From NCBI RefSeq assembly GCF_009823805.1, contig NZ_WUEK01000001.1, forward strand, positions 454,688 to 518,687: a DNA stretch of 64,000 bases. Reading direction: 5' to 3'. The position numbers were made by a program, and so were the translations under genes. Positions within the stretch are counted from its first letter, which is position 1. Each line of letters opens with the position of its first letter. This stretch comes from Nocardioides flavescens (lineage in GTDB: Bacteria > Actinomycetota > Actinomycetes > Propionibacteriales > Nocardioidaceae). The notes beneath the pieces were generated by a model. That model was not told the DNA's origin and did not search any database. It was given only the letters and a program-made list of their open reading frames with translations. Positions 47,621 through 57,600 of the stretch are shown here, one piece after another.

Positions 47621-50575
47621 GTGGAGCAGTCCCTCGAGAGCTTGGGCGGCAACGGCTTCCAGGATCTCGCGGTCGCACTTCTCATGGCCGAATTCGGGGC
47701 TCGAATCCGTCCACTTGGCGCCGGGCCAGACGGTGGCCGCGACATGGTGTACGACGGGGCGCTTGACTGGACCGGCCGGTCGCGCACTGGCGACGGGCTG
47801 AGTCCGTTCGACGCCCAGCCCGAGCCGGCGGTGCCGATTGGCTCGGCCGACATCTGGGAGGGCTACACGGTCTTCCAGGTGAAGCATCATGCACCGCTCG
47901 CGGCTCAACCGATCGACAATGCGCGCTGGCTGTGGGCCGAGATGCGCAAGGAGCTGGAGAACTGGACGAAACCGGCTCCGGGTCGAACGCGGACCCCCGA
48001 TCATCTGATCTTTGTCACCAACGTCGCGCTCTCCCCTGTTCCAACGACCGGCGGCCTTGCCCACATTGAGAAAGGTCTGGCGGGGTATCGCGAGGAGTTA
48101 GAGAACAGCAGTCGTGATGTTGGCGACGGCCGCGAGCGACTAGAGAAGCTTTCCCGCCTGAACGGGGTCAAGCACATCAGGGTGCTGGACTCGCGGACGA
48201 TCGAGACCCTGATCGCTATCCACCCGGGCGTGCGCAGGAACTTCAACGGACTTCTAACCGCCGGGGACGCCTTCGCCGAGATCGCGGTCGCGCTGAACGC
48301 CGTCAACGAGCACGACCTCTCCGAGACACTCCTCCGACACGCGCGGATCACTCTCGCAGGTGACCGCGGGATCACATTCAATGAGGCAGGAGCGGCCGGC
48401 GGTCCGCTGCTTCCCTTGGACGACGTTGCCATTGACCTGCCGCTCCACACGGCCGAGGACGGCGACCGGACGCTGTTCCACTACGCTTTGGACCGAGGTG
48501 ATCGTGTCCTTCGACCCAGCACCACACTGCACTCAGGACCGCGCCATCTCGTCGTGGCGGGACCGATGGGCAACGGCAAAACCACCATCTCAAAGTTGCT
48601 GGTCCAGGCGTACCGTGCCTCGCTCCTGCAGGGCGCGGGGAACCTAGGAGCGCCGGCGACCGCCGCAGCCAACGGCATCGATGCAAGGCTGCGGAAACTC
48701 GGTCGCCAGGGCCTGCCCGAGCATCGACGCTGGCCCATGCGCGTCGACCTCGCCACCTTCGCTGAGGAAGAGGGTCAAACTGAAACCTCGCTCGTTCGAC
48801 ACATCGCCAAGCTCGTCTCGGTGAAGACGGCGAAGCAGATCACGGGGGGCAGCATGGACTCCTGGATGATGCGCTGGCCGTGGTTCCTCGCGCTCGACGG
48901 CCTAGATGAGGTCACCGAACCGAGCGTGCGGCAGTCGGTGATTAGGCGGGTTGTCGAACTGGTCGCCGACGCCGACGACCGGAACCTCGATCTATTCGTT
49001 GTGCTCACCACCCGGCCCTTGGGGTACACCGAAGAGGTCGAACCGGCGCTGTTTGAACGCGTTGACCTCGCCCCCTTGCCGATCGACCTTGCCCTCAGGT
49101 ACGGGAAGGACGTTTCAGCCGCCCGACTGGGCGCCGGGCACGAGGACATCCCCCGAATCCATCGCGAGCTTGACCGGGCTGCGGCCCGCGAGACGACGCG
49201 CGAGTTGATGGTGACCCCTCTGCAAGTGCTCATCCTGGCCCTAATCATTGAGGGAGCCGGGCCCGTTCCGCCAGACAGGTTCGCGCTTTTTTGGGGGTAC
49301 TACGGCACGGTCGCGAAACGCGAGCAGCTCAAGCCCGGAACTATTAGGCGGCTAATTGAGGAGCACCTGCCTAACATCACGATTCTTCATGAGCGTCTTG
49401 GCTATGAACTACACCGCCGGGCCCAGAACTCCCAGCACGCGACCGCAACCATGACCAGTGAGGAGCTGCGTGATCTCATCGCGGCGGTGCTTGCCGACGA
49501 TGGCCACAAGCCGGACGGGGCCGACGCCCATCTTGTCGAGGAGATCAAGAAGGCATGCCTGCAACGACTCGTGCTGATCCGAGCCCATAAAGACGGCGCG
49601 GTCGGCTTCGATGTCCGCGCGCTCCAAGAACTGATGGCGGGTCGCCACTTAACCACCGGCCGTGACGATGTGGTCGAGGCGACACTTCGCGAGCTCGCCG
49701 CGGCCGCCCACTGGAGAGTGCCCTGGATCTTCGCCGCAGGTCGCATATTCGCCGAAACCCAGCCACACCGGCGGGCGCAGGTCGTGAGGATTGTCGAGTT
49801 CGTCGACGAAGGAGCCTCGTGGCGGCTCGGTCGCGTCGTGCCCGTCGGTCCGGGACTTGCGCTAGACCTCGCGGTCGACGGCGGAGCGCGTCGCCACCCC
49901 GTCGTTCGTCAGCCGCTGCTCGAGTGCGCCCTGAAACTCCTCAAGGAGCCCGCAACCCGGGACGTTCGAGCGACCGCCCGCCTGCTCGCCCGGGCAGCTG
50001 GCGCCTCGCCGGAAGCAAGGTCGCAGGTCTCGGCGTCGCTGCGCCGCGCCCTCGGCGGAACGCCAACCGCACGTGACACTGCGACCAAGATTATGTACTT
50101 CATCCCTTCGGTCCTAGCCGACATCGACGCCAGCGACGACGTTCGGATGTTGGCATCGGTGAAGCCAGCCGGACCATTCGGGCGCCGTGATGTGCCGGAC
50201 CCCGAGACTTGGTGGCAACGGGTACGGGCCGAGGCCGAGCGCACTGCCGCGGGCCATCCCGGCGGCGCGACTGTCGCACGAGCGATCGAGGCGCTGCACA
50301 TGCTGCGAGGGGAGGTCGCGCCCGGCGCTAGGTCGATACGAGAGTGGGAGTCCGGCGCCAGGTCGTTGGGCTTATCGATCGGAGAAGGGTTGGAGGACGT
50401 GTTGTTCGACCTTGTCGTGATCGAACCGGTAATTCAGGCGCTTGAGGATGCACAAGCAGCACAGCAGCTGGAAGCAGCGCTCGCGGACATGTCTTTCCAT
50501 GACCCAGAGGCAACCAAGAGGCTGCGCGACTGGGTCCTACCCCTAGCGACCCGCTTCGACCTCGACGATCAGTAA
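47621..50575 (+). CDS. Mrr/PD-(D/E)xK-like nuclease fused to NACHT NTPase (antiphage candidate)
   Basis: This 984-aa protein has an N-terminal restriction-nuclease-like domain: NGFQDLAVALLMAEFG (residues 11-26), GPDGGRD with Asp41, and YTVFQVKHH with Gln86-x-Lys88, the D...QxK layout of the Mrr group. An STAND-type NTPase follows: Walker A GPMGNGKTT (314-322) and Walker B WFLALDGLDEVTE (421-433), whose DGLDE is the NACHT signature; TTRPLGYTEE fits sensor 1. The C-terminal 500 residues are helical, with no clear repeats, and probably form the sensing part. Bacterial NACHT proteins (bNACHT) defend against phage by oligomerising and activating effectors; DNA cleavage by this effector is inferred. 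GTG start at 47621 is adjacent to GGAGA only, so the start is uncertain. Lower-GC island gene bracketed by direct repeats. Confidence 0.8.
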   Translation: MEQSLESLGGNGFQDLAVALLMAEFGARIRPLGAGPDGGRDMVYDGALDWTGRSRTGDGLSPFDAQPEPAVPIGSADIWEGYTVFQVKHHAPLAAQPIDNARWLWAEMRKELENWTKPAPGRTRTPDHLIFVTNVALSPVPTTGGLAHIEKGLAGYREELENSSRDVGDGRERLEKLSRLNGVKHIRVLDSRTIETLIAIHPGVRRNFNGLLTAGDAFAEIAVALNAVNEHDLSETLLRHARITLAGDRGITFNEAGAAGGPLLPLDDVAIDLPLHTAEDGDRTLFHYALDRGDRVLRPSTTLHSGPRHLVVAGPMGNGKTTISKLLVQAYRASLLQGAGNLGAPATAAANGIDARLRKLGRQGLPEHRRWPMRVDLATFAEEEGQTETSLVRHIAKLVSVKTAKQITGGSMDSWMMRWPWFLALDGLDEVTEPSVRQSVIRRVVELVADADDRNLDLFVVLTTRPLGYTEEVEPALFERVDLAPLPIDLALRYGKDVSAARLGAGHEDIPRIHRELDRAAARETTRELMVTPLQVLILALIIEGAGPVPPDRFALFWGYYGTVAKREQLKPGTIRRLIEEHLPNITILHERLGYELHRRAQNSQHATATMTSEELRDLIAAVLADDGHKPDGADAHLVEEIKKACLQRLVLIRAHKDGAVGFDVRALQELMAGRHLTTGRDDVVEATLRELAAAAHWRVPWIFAAGRIFAETQPHRRAQVVRIVEFVDEGASWRLGRVVPVGPGLALDLAVDGGARRHPVVRQPLLECALKLLKEPATRDVRATARLLARAAGASPEARSQVSASLRRALGGTPTARDTATKIMYFIPSVLADIDASDDVRMLASVKPAGPFGRRDVPDPETWWQRVRAEAERTAAGHPGGATVARAIEALHMLRGEVAPGARSIREWESGARSLGLSIGEGLEDVLFDLVVIEPVIQALEDAQAAQQLEAALADMSFHDPEATKRLRDWVLPLATRFDLDDQ

Positions 50576-50704
50576 GACCGCTCGCCTGCGACCTCCTCTA
50601 TGCCTGGATGCAGCCCGGAGCGATTCCCCAAAGGCGGCCGCCAATTTCCGCGCGTCGACTCATTACACGTCTTCGTGACCAGTCCGCTCCGATGTTTGGC
50701 CAGT

Positions 50705-50972
50705 ACTCCCCCAGCGAGACCTGCGGTCGTCCAGCCCAAGCGGGCCCAAAACCCTCAACGCCAGCGAGCCGGAGCGGATGCGTGAACGGTAACGTAGCTG
50801 GCGGGGTCACGACCGCTGAGCTGGGCCGTGATTTCGGCGTCAACCGGCGGATGGTGCAGCGGAAACTACGAGGCATGGGTGTACGGATGTATGGCAGCCC
50901 GTTGACGGCAGGAGAGATTGCCGAGGCTGCCCCGGGCTGCACGCCAGTGGACTCACGGTCGCCAAGGTCGCT
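50705..50972 (+). pseudogene. decayed second copy of HTH gene (right direct repeat)
   Basis: Homologous to 46953-47216, but reading breaks near 50790 (GAACGGTAACGTAGC adds a base) and near 50935. It encodes GNVAGGVTTAELGRDFGVNRRMVQRKLRGMGVRMYGSPLTAGEI in one frame before shifting. Non-functional. It and the left copy suggest that the NACHT gene arrived by duplication or recombination at this HTH sequence. Confidence 0.75.
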
Positions 50973-50973
50973 C

Positions 50974-51138
50974 ATCGGTCGACGCGGGCAAAAGGACGAC
51001 CCGCTCTACAAGGTCCGCCGCACTCTCCTACCTGGCGTCGAGTACCTCACTGAGGGACAGCACCAGCGGCTGCGGACCTACGTCTCAGTCGCCGACCCCG
51101 AACGGTGAGGTCGAGGTGACCTGGCAGGTCTATCAGCA
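50974..51138 (+). pseudogene. ISL3-family transposase fragment
   Basis: Frame one gives GRRGQKDDPLYKVRRTLLPGVEYLTEGQHQRL; after a shift near 51095 another frame gives GEVEVTWQVYQQ. Together they match a central part of actinobacterial ISL3 transposases (KDDPLYRxRRTL...EVEATWxIYQR). No ends or inverted repeats remain. A relic joining the HTH copy to the toxin-immunity pair. Confidence 0.7.
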
Positions 51139-51182
51139 GGGCCGCTCGATCTACCACGCCGAAACACCAGCGACCATGCGGT

Positions 51183-51674
51183 TTATTGATCCTCCGGAAC
51201 GCGAGGGATGCCCAACGCGTCACTAAGTTCATCGTCAATAGTACGGTAGCTGTGCAGACCAAAATCACCCACAGGTTCGATGGGGCCCGACATCTCAGCC
51301 CCATGTTCATCGAAATACTTTCCTCGCCACGCACTTACAAAGCAGTGCTTAGAAAGCACATCGTCCGCAGCTAGTGGCGTATTGGCAAGGGTCTCGAAAT
51401 AACCGCGGGACCACGGTAGCGAGTTCGTCATAACTGGAGAAATCAACAAATTCTCGGGGCGCAACAAACTCCTATCCGGCAACACCTTCTCACCTGAAGT
51501 AACCTGATAGATGTAGATCAAATTAGCCGGTGCGGCATCGTCAGCGAGTGACCACCGCGCCTCAGTCGAGACCACGCGACCAAAGACGAACATGTCCTCG
51601 GCAGGTTGGGCCGCGAAAAAATCGCCTGTCTTTGGTTTCTTCCTAGACGGCTTGAGGGCCAGCATGTTCGTCAT
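51183..51674 (-). CDS. Imm26-family immunity protein
   Basis: This 163-aa protein starts MTNMLALKPSRKKPKTGDFFAAQPAEDMFVFGRVVSTEARWS. The KxGDFF...FGRVV strand pattern is that of immunity protein 26, found beside polymorphic toxins. It should bind and block the GIY-YIG nuclease tip of the RHS protein ending 12 bp upstream. ATG 51674 has AGGTGA eight bases before it; a GTG at 51686 directly abutting the toxin stop is an alternative. Co-transcription with the toxin is likely, and low GC marks it as laterally acquired. Confidence 0.75.
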   Translation of the reverse strand: MTNMLALKPSRKKPKTGDFFAAQPAEDMFVFGRVVSTEARWSLADDAAPANLIYIYQVTSGEKVLPDRSLLRPENLLISPVMTNSLPWSRGYFETLANTPLAADDVLSKHCFVSAWRGKYFDEHGAEMSGPIEPVGDFGLHSYRTIDDELSDALGIPRVPEDQ

Positions 51675-51686
51675 ACTAGTATTCAC

Positions 51687-54600
51687 CTAGAGTCCGTTCT
51701 GAACAAGCCACGCCTCGCCCCAACCGACAGCTTCTTGGTAATAGGGGTGCTTTGGCGAGATGCTATTTATTTTATTCTGGAAACCCGGGTTGCGCACAAT
51801 GAGCGCTTGCTCGATTGCCCGAGCTTGCCCGCGCGTCACAGGGGCGGTCGTAATCTGGTCGAGAACAAATCTTGACCCGTGCTGAGCCTGCCTCCTAGCG
51901 AAGTTGTTCGTGATCCCTGCATATACAGGCTTGCCGTTGACGAGCCCAAAGTAAACATGAGTATCGGCGGCTCCGCCCGCCAAGGCCCTGGGGAAAGACG
52001 GAAGCGCGCGAGCAATACTACCGCCGGCCCCGCGTCCCGTGGTTGCAAGTAGCCCTCGTCCGGCCGAACCGAGGCCGGCAGTGCCGGCTCCCAGCGCTCC
52101 GCCAAGAACGGCCGCCTTAACGTACCCGGACGCCGAATGATCACCGCTGTCACTGATGGCATTCTCGGCCAGGCTTCCGGCAGCGCCGGTCGCCCCAAAA
52201 CATACAGCCAGACCGAAGCCCGCCGTACCCGCCGTGCAAGCCGCCCCCCCGACCACCGTGATCCCAAGGCCAACGCCAAGACCAATCCAATCCCGTGTCG
52301 AGCGCGGAGGCAGGTCGGGAGCAGTTGACTGATATTGGGTGCCGAGGATGTCATAGATCCGCTCGGCAGCTGCGATCTGTGCGGGTGTATCGGTGTTGTA
52401 GTTGATTGGCACGCCGTAGGAAGAGCCCATGAGGGTGCTCTCGCCAAGGCCTGTGTCGCCGTATGGGTTTGCGGGTCCGTCCGTTTCCTCGTTGTAGTCG
52501 GGGTTATGCCACGGGCGAGGCTCGAGACCGGAGGGGTCCATCAACGAGACAGGGTTGTTGCGCGCGTAGGCGTAGGGGTTCAACGAATCCGGGTCATCGA
52601 CGTTGAACAAGGCGTCTGGGGACGTTAGAACATTCAGTCTGGCGGGGTAGTTGCGCTGGTCGAGCCGCACGTCGCCGGTCCGATCAACGGGCTTGTTTAG
52701 GTATCCGCGTCGATCGTTGCCGCCGTTCGCGATCTGCTCGCCGAACGGCCGGTAGGTGGGCCTTGTGTCTGTCGTGGCGCCCCGTACGAAGCGAACGGAG
52801 TTCTGTGCGTCGCCGAGGCTGAAGGTCCAAGTTGGGGCCGACGGCGTAGTCGACGTCCCCTGCCCGAAGACTGTTGCGAGAGGCTTGCCGCCCGGTGAGG
52901 TAAAGACACGTCGGGCCTGAGCAGCGCCTCCGTTCGCGATGGACACCTCGGTTCCGCCTGCGTAATAGGTGAGGTTAGTTGTAAACCCCCGTACCAGCTT
53001 GTATCGCTCCCGCAGACCGACACGCATGCCAGCCGTGTCGTAGGCGTAGTCAGAATCAAGAACCGTGATGTCCGAATCACTGTTCAGGTCAGGTCCGGTA
53101 ACCGACTTTAGTGTTCCGGTTGGGTTGTAAGAATAGGTTGCGACACCAGCGTCCGTGCTTATCTGATCGGCTCGTCCCACAGGATCGTAGTGCAGGGCGG
53201 TGTTACGCGGTGTGGCCTCGAGCTCAACGTCCGTCGTGATCTGTGTGGCGTGGTGAGGCCCGGCGCCTTGATATGCGTAATTAGAAACTGCCGCGTCTCC
53301 GGCAGTGTCAGGGACATAAGTGTTGACACTCGACAGTCGGTCTTTGCTGTAACCGTAGAAGCGTGTCTCCGACGCGCCAACAAGTTGGGTCGTGTCGGGC
53401 GCAACAAGACACTCCCCCGCGCGCCCAGTCATGGCATACGAGATTCGGTTCAGGCCGTCGTATCCATAGCACCAGGCTGAATTCACATAATTGGGCGGGG
53501 CGTTCTTGTAAAGGTTGGAGGCCAAGACGGACCCGACGTTGCCGATGGTGTCGTAGGAGTAGTCGAGTGTGCCGAAAGCTGACCCACCGACACGGGTCAG
53601 GCGACCCGTGGCGTTGTCCCAGGCATATTCGCGGTTCAGGTGCCGACTGGCGTCGGCGCCTTCTGAAAGTGCGCGGAGCGGGCGCCCGGCTTTGTCGTAA
53701 GTTGCGGTCAAGAGGTTAGTTGATGGCTGACCCGTCTGTGTTGCGGTCATGGTGGCGACTGCGGCGTCTGGCCCAAACGAGGTTGAGACAGTCATGGCTG
53801 CAAGGTTCGCAACCGCCCCGTAGGTGGTCGAGGTGACCATGTCGGCATCGTTATAGGTCTGGCTGTTGGAGAAGGTGACGCGCCCGCTATCTGTCGGGTA
53901 GTAGTCGTAGGTCTGTTGTAGTGGGTTGCCGTTGAGGTCGTAGCCATCGACGGATTCCGTGAAGGTCCCCAGGTGGGTGTAGCTCGTCGACACTGCGGGA
54001 CGCCCGTCGCCGTTGGTCGCTGCGTCGTAGGTCCACTTGGCGATCGGGGAGCAGTCTGTCTGCGTGGCGGGCGGGTCTACGCAGTCGCCAGGCTCTGGGC
54101 CGGTGCCGTTCAGCAGCTTGAACTGCTTAGTCGGGCGGTCTTGGTCGTCGTAGATGGTCTTCAGGATGCCGTCGACGGGGTTGCGGGTGGTGACTTGATT
54201 GCTGTTGGCATCGAAGGTCGCTGACGTGGTGCCGGTGTCGGGGTCAGAGGTTGCGACGCGTCGGCCGGCGAGGTCGTATTCGTAATGCCACAGGCGTGTT
54301 CCTGAGATGTCGGCACTGATGTCGGTCAGATTGTTGTTGCCGTCATAGGTGTAGCTGGCGGCTGTAGCAGGCGCTTGGGCGGTTGGGGGTTGGTCGACGG
54401 TTGCGGCGGTGAGATGTTGTTCAACGCGGGAGGTGCGGCCCCATCCGTCAACCGTGGTGACTGTGGTGCCGGTGACATCGTTGCCGCCGGCTCGCGCGGT
54501 GGTGATCGTGCGGTCGCCCTGTTGGGTGGCTCGATCGGTGTAACGGATGCTGTTAGCGCCGTTACGGTGCTCGACCTCCGTTACGCGGCCAGCAGCGTCA

Positions 54601-57600
54601 GTCAGGGTCTGGTTCCAGCGCACCGCGTTGGCGGGGTTAGCGTTGATGAGGCCGCTGCCGGGCTGGTCGGCGTTCGCGATGACCGGCACGCTGAGGTATG
54701 GCGTGCCGAGCTCGTCGTAACCCGTCGCTGATGCGACACGGCCGCTACCGTCGGCCTGAAGGCTCTGAGCTTCGATGGTGCGGCCCCATCCGTCCATGTA
54801 CGCATAGCTGACGTCAGTGGTGGCGCCCGCGCCTGCGCCCGCCCGCTGCGATGTGGTCTTGATCTGAGCAGGCTGGTAACCGTTGACGGTGTTGCTGCCA
54901 TAGACGGCGTAGTCGTAGGAAATTGACGTCTTGCCAGTCCCCTGGAGCTTGGGAGAGGTGACCGTCAGGACGCGTCCGTAGCCGTCGTAGGTTGTGGTGG
55001 TCTTAGCGTCATCGTTTGCAGACGCGGCTGGGTTGCCAAAGTCGGTGACCTCTTCTGGGAGGCCCCGGCGGGGTTCGAGCTTTGAAACGACCTGGCTTCG
55101 GTTGGTGGTGACAGTGACCTGACACGGTAGGTCGTCGAAGCCGCACCCGGTCGTGTTGGACGAGGACAGGTAGGACGTAGTGGTGTCGAAGTTCTTACCG
55201 TCGGTGGTGCCGATAATGCGCCCGTAGTTGTCGTAGCGGGTGCTTGTGACAATGGCCGGCAGGTTCGGCTGTGCAGCGCTCGAGGCGGCGGTCTCGACGC
55301 GGGTTAGTTGACCGCGGGTGATGCTGGTATCGGGCTGCGCGGCGGCGGAGCTGTAGCCGTCGTACTTATTCGTGATGTCTGAGACAGGCTGTGTGCAGGT
55401 GTCTCCGGTCTGCTGGTCAAGGACCCGGACGCGGGTGGGAACGCGGATCCACTTGTCGTTGGTGGTGTTACCTGCCCAGGTCGTGAGGGTGCAGATGTTT
55501 CGGTCGCCGCCGGGCTTGGCCGTGGTGCTCGCACCCTTGTCGGTCAATTCGGTGACAACGCCGAGGAGGAGTCCCCGGTGACTGGTGCCACCTTCGTGGA
55601 AGGTCCGCTCGATGGTGTGCCGTCGGTCGTTGCTGGTGCCGTTCTGCGCGTTGCCGCGGGTTACTCGGGTGTGCATGCGGGTCATGCGCTCGCCCGTGAA
55701 GTTTGCGGCCAGGCCGTGGCTGCTGAGCGCGCTGCGGTAGATCTCGAATCCGTGATAGGTCCGGGTGATCCACTTCGCCTTGCAAGGGCTCTGCTGGCCC
55801 GAGGTGCAGAACGCCTCTTCCGGCGGCTCAAGCACGGTCTCCTCGGCGATTTTCCCGCGTAGAGAGTTGCGGTCCCGGAGATTGCGGTCCCCTGCGGGCC
55901 CCTGCTCAACGGTTGAGACGTAGCCACGACGGTATCCAGTGGTGGCGTCGTTGCTGGTGTATCCGGTGACGTACTTTTGGCCGCTGTTATTGACTCGTGA
56001 TCCGTAGAAGCCTCTGAAGACAACGACGCGGCGCAACGACTTGGCCGTATTAGTGGGGGTGCTGGGGTTGGTGCGGTTGACCTTCATGGTGCGGATGAGC
56101 GTGGTCTGGTAGCCGCGCCAGTCGGACCAGGAGCGGTACTTGAGCGGGGTGTTCTTGGATTCGCCGTCAAAGCGCCATCCCGGCTCGCCGCGATAGGTGT
56201 ATCGGTACTGCCGCATCTTGCCGAGGCTCGGCTCGTTGGTGGCGCCGTCGAGGCGTAGCGCGCGGTCGCCGAGCTGCAGGCGGGTGACCAGGTACTTGTG
56301 GTACCAAGCCAGCCTTCCGCCGTTTTCACCGGGCCGTCGCGGTGTGAAGCAGTCGCCGGTGCTGTTGAAGGCGCTGAAGTTGTCGACCATCGCCTTGGTG
56401 CAGCGGTTTTGTTGGCCGTAGGTGACTTCGGTGGTGCCGCCGAGTTCGTTGGTGACCTTGTCCAAGCGGTACTTCTTGAGCAGCTTGTCGCTGTTGCCCT
56501 CGGCGACGACGCGGTTTGCGAGTGGTTTGTAGTCGAAGAGCACTCCTGGGAGGGCATAGCTCGTGGGCTTGGTGGTGCTGTTGTCGCGGGGAACGTGCTG
56601 GACGGCTTGCAGCAGCAGGTCGGCCTCGTCGGGCTTTTGGTCACCTGCGCCAGGTGTGCCGTCTGGGTCGGGCATCGAGTACTTGAAGACGTAGATGTCG
56701 GTGGGCGGGGTGTTCTGGGTGCCGCCCGGCGTCTGCAGGTTCGGACCGCGGTAGGTCTTGAGGTTGGCGTAGAGCTTGGTGGAGAAGAACGCTGGCGAGG
56801 TGTTGTCGCAGTTCGCGGCGGTCTTGTTCATGCAGAGCAGGTCCGTGGGGACATCGGGCCATTGCCGTTGGCTGCCGCCAGCGTCCGCCTGACCACAGTC
56901 CGGCCGATCGGTGTTGAAGCCATCCTGGTTCTTCGTCCAGTTGATTGCCGCGACGCATCGGTCCACCGTCTCGACCTGCACCACGACCTGCGGGCTCATA
57001 GATTCGTTCTCCGGAGCAGGGGTGGGCCGCGGGAAGCCGTACTGAATGGTGGCGAGCTGGCCAGCAGCGGTGTAACTGACGAGGCTGCCGTTGGTCTTGT
57101 ACTTGTTCTGCTGCGAGGCGTATGTGTACTTCACCCTGTTGCCGTCGGCGTCGACGACCCGGTCGAGGTTCCACTGCCAACCCTGGATGCAGGCGGTCGC
57201 GGTGATGCTCTGGCCGTTGCACGGCTCGCCAGAGTTGTTGCCCCTAACCGGGACCGTCCACACCGAGGTGGTGCCGTAGCCGAAGAAGTAGCGAGTTCCG
57301 TCGGGACTCGTGAGCTTGAAGAACTCGTCGTTGCCGTCGGCGTTGTCGGGCAGTGGGGCGCCCTGGTCAGCCACAAAACCGTTCGAGCCGCCCGACCCGA
57401 CCTCGACCTTCCATCCCGCGTCGTCCTGCAGGCGGTAGGCGCCCGAAGTCCCATCCTTGATGATGCGGGTCGAACGGCCCTCCAAGACAAGGTTGAGATC
57501 ATTGACGACGGTCCCGCCCTGGGTGCGCCAGCACAGGTTGCCCGACAAGTCACGGTTGGTGGGGCTGCTGTCGTCGTAACAGGAGGCGTAGGTGCGGCTG

